Part shown: piece after piece, positions 59,719 to 64,000 of the stretch
Layout: each line of letters starts with the position of its first letter
How positions within the stretch are numbered: position 1 is the stretch's first letter
NCBI RefSeq assembly: GCF_004353905.1
Contig: NZ_SMOD01000033.1
Span: 2,596-66,595 of the forward strand
Source of the DNA: Paraburkholderia guartelaensis
GTDB lineage: Bacteria; Pseudomonadota; Gammaproteobacteria; Burkholderiales; Burkholderiaceae
DNA length: 64,000 nucleotides
Direction: 5' to 3'
The notes under the pieces: model-generated
Databases searched by the model: none
Seen by the model: the letters and a program-made list of their open reading frames with translations, nothing else
Told to the model about the DNA's origin: nothing
Program-made: the position numbers and the translations under genes

Positions 59719-60458
59719 GCCCGTGCTCCATTCAGAATCTGTGCAATATGGATGAACTTCATTCCTAGTTCGAGTCGGTCAGCGCAGCCTTTCTGATGCA
59801 TGATGCAAGAAGAGTCCGCTGAGACGATATATTCGGCTCCGTTGCGCTTGTGGTCCCGTACCTTGTCGATTCCCATCTTTGCGGAAACCGGTTCTTCCGT
59901 TACACAGAACGTGCCGCCGAAACCACAGCATTCATCGGGACGGTCCGGTGTGATGAACTCGATACCCTTGACCTTCTTCAACAGCGCGAGCGGCTTGGAA
60001 AAAAACGGCTCTTCGATTTCGGACATCTTCGCGGTACGCAATGCGCGTAGTGTTCCGCAGCTGTTATGCAGGCCGACCTTATGCGGGAACTCCGCCCATG
60101 GGAATTCCTCGACCTTGAGCACATCGTGCAGAAACTCAACGAGCTCATAGGTGTTCGCCCTCACTGAACGAGCCTCGGGCGTTTGCGCCGCAGCGGTCAT
60201 GTGATCGCGCACGTGATGCACGCAGCTCCCGCTTGGCGCCACGATGTAGTCATAGCCTGCGAAATTCCTGAGGAACAGCTCCTCTGTCGCCACGGCATCC
60301 TTTTCGCACCCGCTATTTCCCATCGGCTGGCCGCAGCAAGTCTGGTCAAGCGGGTAATCGACGGTACAGCCGATCCGTTCGAGCAACTCCAAGGTGGCCA
60401 CGCCGACATCGGGAAAGAACGCATCGATGAAACAGGGGACAAACAACGCTACTTTCAT
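59715..60458 (-). CDS. lutA: lactate utilization protein A (CCG domains)
   Basis: This is a 247-aa LutA/LldE-type subunit with two cysteine-rich CCG domains: CCGQPMGNSGC near residue 42 and CCGFGGTFCVTEEP in the second half. It is the heterodisulphide-reductase-like part of the lactate oxidation complex. AGGA lies just before the ATG at 60458. It is first in the operon; no obvious regulator (for example LutR or LldR) lies next to it. Confidence 0.95.
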   Translation of the reverse strand: MKVALFVPCFIDAFFPDVGVATLELLERIGCTVDYPLDQTCCGQPMGNSGCEKDAVATEELFLRNFAGYDYIVAPSGSCVHHVRDHMTAAAQTPEARSVRANTYELVEFLHDVLKVEEFPWAEFPHKVGLHNSCGTLRALRTAKMSEIEEPFFSKPLALLKKVKGIEFITPDRPDECCGFGGTFCVTEEPVSAKMGIDKVRDHKRNGAEYIVSADSSCIMHQKGCADRLELGMKFIHIAQILNGARA

Positions 60459-60540
60459 ATTCCTATCCTCGATAAGAACAACTCAGTGGTATCCGCTCTC
60501 GGCTCATCTTTCTGCGACGGCAGTTCGGAATGAGTGTTCA

Positions 60541-60852
60541 TCAGCTGCCGAAATAGATCGAGCAGAAGGACGCTGGACCGACGCAATCCGTGTGATGGGT
60601 GGTCTCTCGCACGCTAGACATGTTGGCACCGCTGCTACTGTTGCTTCGGGTCTGGAGTTGGGCAACCTGCTTAGTGGAGATCGGATCGGTCGCAGGATCG
60701 GAGGTATCTGTAATGTTGGGGGAATCATTGCCCTGCGCCTGGACCAACTCCTGGCGAACTTCAGCCCGGGTCGCTTCCTGTGCCGACGCGTAGTTGACTA
60801 CAGCCGATCCGATCAGAGCGAATAGAATGCCCGCCGAGATCATCGTTTTCAT
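60541..60852 (-). CDS. DUF4148 family secreted small protein
   Basis: This is a 103-aa protein with a signal peptide (MKTMISAGILFALIGSAVVNYASA, cleavage after ASA) and the DUF4148 signature TRAEVRQELVQAQG just after it. The rest is Ser/Thr/Asn-rich. These small periplasmic proteins are numerous in Burkholderia and have no known role. AAGGAG lies seven bases before the ATG. It is 82 bp upstream of lutA on the same strand, but probably separate. Confidence 0.85.
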   Translation of the reverse strand: MKTMISAGILFALIGSAVVNYASAQEATRAEVRQELVQAQGNDSPNITDTSDPATDPISTKQVAQLQTRSNSSSGANMSSVRETTHHTDCVGPASFCSIYFGS

Positions 60853-61400
60853 ACTGCACTCCTTAGCACAATATAACGAACAAGTGACGTGCCAGCTTCG
60901 TCATGGAAAGCTCCTGAAGCCGGCCCGCACGACACAAATTAAGCGAAACGCGTGTGGACCTCAAATGGACGATGGTGTCGGCCATACCAGACCAATGTAT
61001 GTCGAAGATGGGATGTAAGCGGGGATTATTACGTGATAAGGGGGGCAATGGGGAACGAGTTCTGTGCACGGCGTATTTGCCGTCGGCTTTCGTATGGGCT
61101 GCCTTCCCCGACGGCCACGTCGAGCTTGTCAATCGACGACGGTGCGAATACAAGGCGGCTCTCGGTTGAGCAAGCGCCGGGAGAGCGCCCGCAGACCGCG
61201 GTCCTCCCACATGGGTGAATTTTTTCGCCATATCAGGCGGTATTACACGCCAACGGCCATATGCTCAAGCTCGTCGCGTTCGCGATTGCAACGGCTGCGA
61301 TACGGCCCTGCGGCAACTTGCTGCCGATGAGTCAACGAGGCTTTGGACGGGCCGGCACAAGCACCGCACCGCGGACGCAAGCACGAGCCGATCCCGTCTG
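60853..61400. other. 548-bp gap without a supported gene
   Basis: Short frames on both strands carry no ribosome binding sites or motifs. I see nothing functional. Confidence 0.4.
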
Positions 61401-61793
61401 CTACGGCTTGCCTAGATTCGCATCGATGCAATCTGCCAGTACGTTTGCGTCGACAGGTTTTTCAAAGATGGCGATGACACCATCCTTGTTCAGTTTCGCA
61501 GTGAGATCGGCGGTCGGAAAGGCGGTGATAAAAATTGTGGGTACAACGAAGCCCTGACTTACGATTCGGTCGTGCAGTTCCACCCCGGTTACATTCGGCA
61601 TTCTGACGTCTGTAATCAGGCATGCCAGGTCACTGATAATGTTCGACCGCAAGCATTCGAAACCGGAGGCAAACAGACGCACATCCCAGCCCATCGAACT
61701 CACCAGACCGGCGACCGCTAACCTGACGGCTGTGTCATCGTCCACGACAGCAATAGTTCTCTTTGGTTCGGTGTGCACGTGAACCCCAGACAA
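61401..61793 (-). CDS. single-domain response regulator
   Basis: This is a 130-aa (or 125-aa) CheY-like receiver. Acidic residues are in VVDDDTAVR, the phospho-acceptor Asp in CLITDVRMPNVTG, the Thr switch in FITAFP, and the Lys in IFEKPVD. There is no output domain. No ATG fits the start; a TTG at 61793 and a GTG at 61778 (preceded by GGGG) are the candidates, the latter more likely. Together with the receiver-HTH gene at 62444 and the sensor gene at 63510 it makes up a local signalling cluster. Confidence 0.9.
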   Translation of the reverse strand: MSGVHVHTEPKRTIAVVDDDTAVRLAVAGLVSSMGWDVRLFASGFECLRSNIISDLACLITDVRMPNVTGVELHDRIVSQGFVVPTIFITAFPTADLTAKLNKDGVIAIFEKPVDANVLADCIDANLGKP

Positions 61794-61974
61794 AATGAGT
61801 CTTTCATCTTGCCCTCAATCGGCAAAACGCAATGGCACGATGATTAGCCTAGGCCTTAAAGACCAGTCCGGGAAGAGTACAAAGGTACAGGATGGGCTAG
61901 CCGTTCGGTAAGCTCAATGTCTGGCGTGATAGGGTCCCGCCGGAGTGACACAAGTGGCGCGGGTGCTCGGCGGG

Positions 61975-62103
61975 TCACAGGAGGCAGATTTGACGCAGAT
62001 CGACAGTCCGCCGATACACGCTCTTGTTAAGCCACGGTACGAATGTGTACTCGTCATAGGCATTGGAGCCGACGTAAATCCAGTGGTGTAGAACGTTAAA
62101 CAT
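61975..62103 (-). CDS. 42-aa micro-ORF
   Basis: A short gene with GGAGA before its ATG. The peptide has a distinctly protein-like composition: MFNVLHHWIYVGSNAYDEYT, then FVPWLNKSVYRRTVDLRQIC and LL. It is rich in Tyr, Trp and His, has no signal peptide and no membrane segment. A longer frame on the same bases is shifted and lacks this quality. The family is unknown to me. It lies between two response-regulator genes on the same strand. Confidence 0.5.
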   Translation of the reverse strand: MFNVLHHWIYVGSNAYDEYTFVPWLNKSVYRRTVDLRQICLL

Positions 62104-62443
62104 CGTCGTCTCCGTGAACCGCTTTGTCGCAATGTGATCTCAATGGCTCTGGATCATGTGCGACTGCGCCAAGCCTTCGCCATGAAATCAAGGTACGCGC
62201 AATGGAGACGCAAGACCATTCTACGAACGGATGGAAACACTTGTGAATAGGCGTGGGCGATCCATACGCACGTATGGCGCGATAGCGCACGACGACAAGC
62301 AGAGCGCGACGCGCGGGCAGCGGAGAAGGCATGCTTCGCCGTCTGCGACACGGCTGCAGCGGACCAGAGAGCAACCCATGAGCTAGCAGCGCGCCGCGAG
62401 CATAGTCCCGCGTGATGCAACTGCTTCCGCAATTGCCCAAAGA
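62104..62443. other. 340-bp gap without a supported gene
   Basis: Open frames on the minus strand lack ribosome binding sites. A run of nine T residues at 62450-62458 lies just past the end of the 62444 gene stop. Nothing else is seen. Confidence 0.4.
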
Positions 62444-63121
62444 TTACTGGTTTTTTTTTGTACGTGAGTCAATGCCCAACGCCCCGAGCTTGGCCACAAG
62501 CTCGGCAACCGAACGCACAGACAATTTTTTCATGACCTGTCCGCGATGCATCTTCACCGTGACTTCGCTGACATCCATTTCTGCAGCAATCTGCTTGTTC
62601 AGCAACCCAGCGAGAATAAAACCGGCAACTTCCCGCTCGCGAGGCGTAAGCGTTTCGTACTCTGCACGCACGAAGTCGACGGAACGTTCGGCGTTCAGTC
62701 GTTCCCGATCTTTCGTCAGCGCGTGCGATACTGCGTCAAGCACGTCCTGGTCTCGGAACGGCTTGGTCAAAAAATCCATGGCACCCGACTTCATTGCCTT
62801 CACGGACATTTCAATATCACCGTGACCGGTAATAATAACAACGGGCATTCGCAAGCCGTGACGGCCCATCGCGTCCTGAAACTCCAGACCATTTTCGCAA
62901 CGCAGTCTAACATCGAGGATCAGACAGCTCGGCGCATTCAGCTTCGGGGATGCCATAAAGTCCCGTGATGAAGCAAATGTCTCAACTGACAGCCCGACAG
63001 ATTCGAGCAGCCCGCTAAGACTCCTACGCATCGCGTCTTCATCGTCCACAACATACACGATCGATTCCGGAGGGCTCGCGGTGGCTTCGCGTGAAACAAT
63101 GGCAGGTTTGACGGCAGACAT
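62444..63121 (-). CDS. FixJ-family response regulator (receiver plus LuxR-type HTH)
   Basis: This is a 225-aa two-domain regulator. The receiver has acidic residues in VVDDEDAMR, the phospho-acceptor Asp in CLILDVRLRCENG, Thr in IITGHGD and Lys in FLTKPF. The C-terminal HTH reads LTPREREVAGFILAGLLNKQIAAEMDVSEVTVKMHRGQVMKKL. GGGGG lies upstream of the ATG. It is divergent from the large sensor kinase-type gene at 63510, the usual arrangement for a cognate pair. Confidence 0.94.
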   Translation of the reverse strand: MSAVKPAIVSREATASPPESIVYVVDDEDAMRRSLSGLLESVGLSVETFASSRDFMASPKLNAPSCLILDVRLRCENGLEFQDAMGRHGLRMPVVIITGHGDIEMSVKAMKSGAMDFLTKPFRDQDVLDAVSHALTKDRERLNAERSVDFVRAEYETLTPREREVAGFILAGLLNKQIAAEMDVSEVTVKMHRGQVMKKLSVRSVAELVAKLGALGIDSRTKKNQ

Positions 63122-63509
63122 ACGGCCCCCTCGGAAGATCGCGCGGTGTGAACAAGTTTAAGGCCGCGTCTTTAAGTATGCAGTTACATCTAAATCGCAG
63201 TACTGCAATGCGGAAGCCGGCCGGAAGGTACACAAGTGGGCAGCGTTGACTAGTGATCTGGCGACATTCGCGTGCCGGGATGTGCGCGACGCATGCGGTG
63301 AACGGGTACGCACGATGCCCATGAACGGCTTGACGGCCTGCGCAACGTTACGTGACTACGAGTGTTTATCGCGTTCACTTTATGTACCTTAGTCCAGCAT
63401 GCACGCTGAAGGGAGTGTTCGTAGCACTCTTCTTTCCGGCGCAGCGCACGAACCGGGTGTCATGTGAGTCGCAGGGTGTATTCTGACGGGACGGCAGAAA
63501 GGGCGGCAG
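63122..63509. other. 388-bp divergent intergenic region
   Basis: Lies between the divergent response regulator and sensor genes and should hold both promoters. No coding frame is supported. No repeat stands out. Confidence 0.45.
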
Positions 63510-64000
63510 ATGAATGCTACCTATGCTCACGGCGAGATGGGCAACGGTCTCCACACTTTGTGGGAGGACGGTGAGCGCGTCCTCAGCCGGACACGACGGC
63601 CGCTCGTCGGCGACGACGGGACGCTGCTCCTGGCGCGGCCCGCGGCAGGGCAGCCCTCGTCGACGGGCCTCGATCGGCTCGCACACGAATTCGAACTGAA
63701 GGATGAGCTTGATGGCGCTTGGGCAGTGCGGCCGCTGGAACTGGCTTGTGACGGCGGTACGACGCTGCTGGTGCTCGAGGATCCGGGCGGTGAGCCGCTC
63801 GGGCGGCTGATCGGCGCGCCCATGGCGGTGAGCAGTGCGGTGCGCCTTGCCGTTGGCATCGCCGAGGCGCTGGGCAAGCTTCACCAGCGCGGCCTTGTCC
63901 ATAAGGATCTCAAGCCTGCCCATATCCTCGTGAACTGTACGGACGGTCAGCCGCGGCTGACCGGCTTTGGCATTACCTCGCAGCTGCGACGCGAGCGGCA
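63510..64000 (+). CDS. serine/threonine kinase-type sensor protein, partial (cut by window end)
   Basis: The first 163 codons are in the window. The N-terminus shows a protein-kinase fold: VRLAVGIAEALGKLHQRGLVHKDLKPAHILVN, with the catalytic loop HKDLKP at residues 131-136. The next motif is LTGFGITSQLRRER, where the Mg-binding Asp of DFG is replaced by Gly, so kinase activity may be reduced. This start is typical of very large proteins with kinase, AAA ATPase, GAF/PAS and histidine-kinase modules (family knowledge). AAAGGG precedes the ATG. It is divergent from the response regulator at 62444. Confidence 0.85.
   Translation, partial: MNATYAHGEMGNGLHTLWEDGERVLSRTRRPLVGDDGTLLLARPAAGQPSSTGLDRLAHEFELKDELDGAWAVRPLELACDGGTTLLVLEDPGGEPLGRLIGAPMAVSSAVRLAVGIAEALGKLHQRGLVHKDLKPAHILVNCTDGQPRLTGFGITSQLRRER

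Noticed and set aside
1..64000. A CRISPR array
   Set aside because: No regularly spaced direct repeats of 24-40 bp were seen anywhere in the window.

Overview
The window looks like a Paraburkholderia, Caballeronia or Burkholderia sensu lato replicon. It is GC-rich, its SucCD and EtfAB are of typical Burkholderiales type, it carries small DUF4148, H-NS-like and CspA proteins, and almost half of it is accessory DNA. I see no tRNA, rRNA, replication origin or CRISPR array.

Region 1 (1-9143, minus strand, with a divergent AraC regulator at 9355-10305) is a beta-oxidation-like cluster for an unidentified hydrophobic substrate. It holds a saccharopine-dehydrogenase-like reductase, an SCP2-type thiolase, a crotonase, an acyl-CoA dehydrogenase, an acyl-CoA ligase, two SDR dehydrogenases and an OmpW-type outer-membrane channel.

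Region 2 (10363-22916, plus strand, with a divergent TetR regulator) is a complete aromatic ring-dioxygenation and meta-cleavage operon. A promoter and a perfect 24-bp palindrome precede it. It encodes a Rieske dioxygenase (alpha, beta, ferredoxin and an FNR-type reductase), a dihydrodiol dehydrogenase, a two-subunit LigAB-type extradiol dioxygenase, a C-C bond hydrolase, a 2-keto-4-pentenoate hydratase, an aldolase and an acylating acetaldehyde dehydrogenase. It also holds a nitronate-monooxygenase-like flavoprotein and a feruloyl-CoA-synthetase-like gene that has lost its C-terminal domain. A chemoreceptor gene follows.

Region 3 (24665-35272) holds extra copies of central metabolic genes (etfBA, sucCD), an MDR-type oxidoreductase, an MBL-fold hydrolase and a large zinc-ribbon/cyclase/ATPase/TPR regulator.

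Region 4 (35.7-55.5 kb) is a mobile, decayed accessory region. Inverted fragments of one IS6-like element bound a 10-kb block of tiny genes, including two paralogous families of 77-95 aa proteins, a protease fusion, CspA, an H-NS-like protein and a chemoreceptor relic. To the right are three 28-bp sites with the layout of XerC/XerD (dif, pdif) recombination sites. Two of them, in direct orientation, bracket a two-gene module encoding a HEPN-motif protein and an unknown partner. The third, in inverse orientation, closes a segment with a RES/Xre toxin-antitoxin pair, a UvrD-like helicase, an IS110-family transposase and a UPF0158 gene. This pdif-like modular layout with a HEPN candidate defence unit is the most interesting thing in the window.

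Region 5 (55.5-64 kb) is more ordinary: a WYL regulator and VOC protein pair, the lutABC lactate oxidation operon, a DUF4148 protein, two response regulators, a 42-aa micro-ORF, and the start of a large serine/threonine-kinase-type sensor cut by the window edge.
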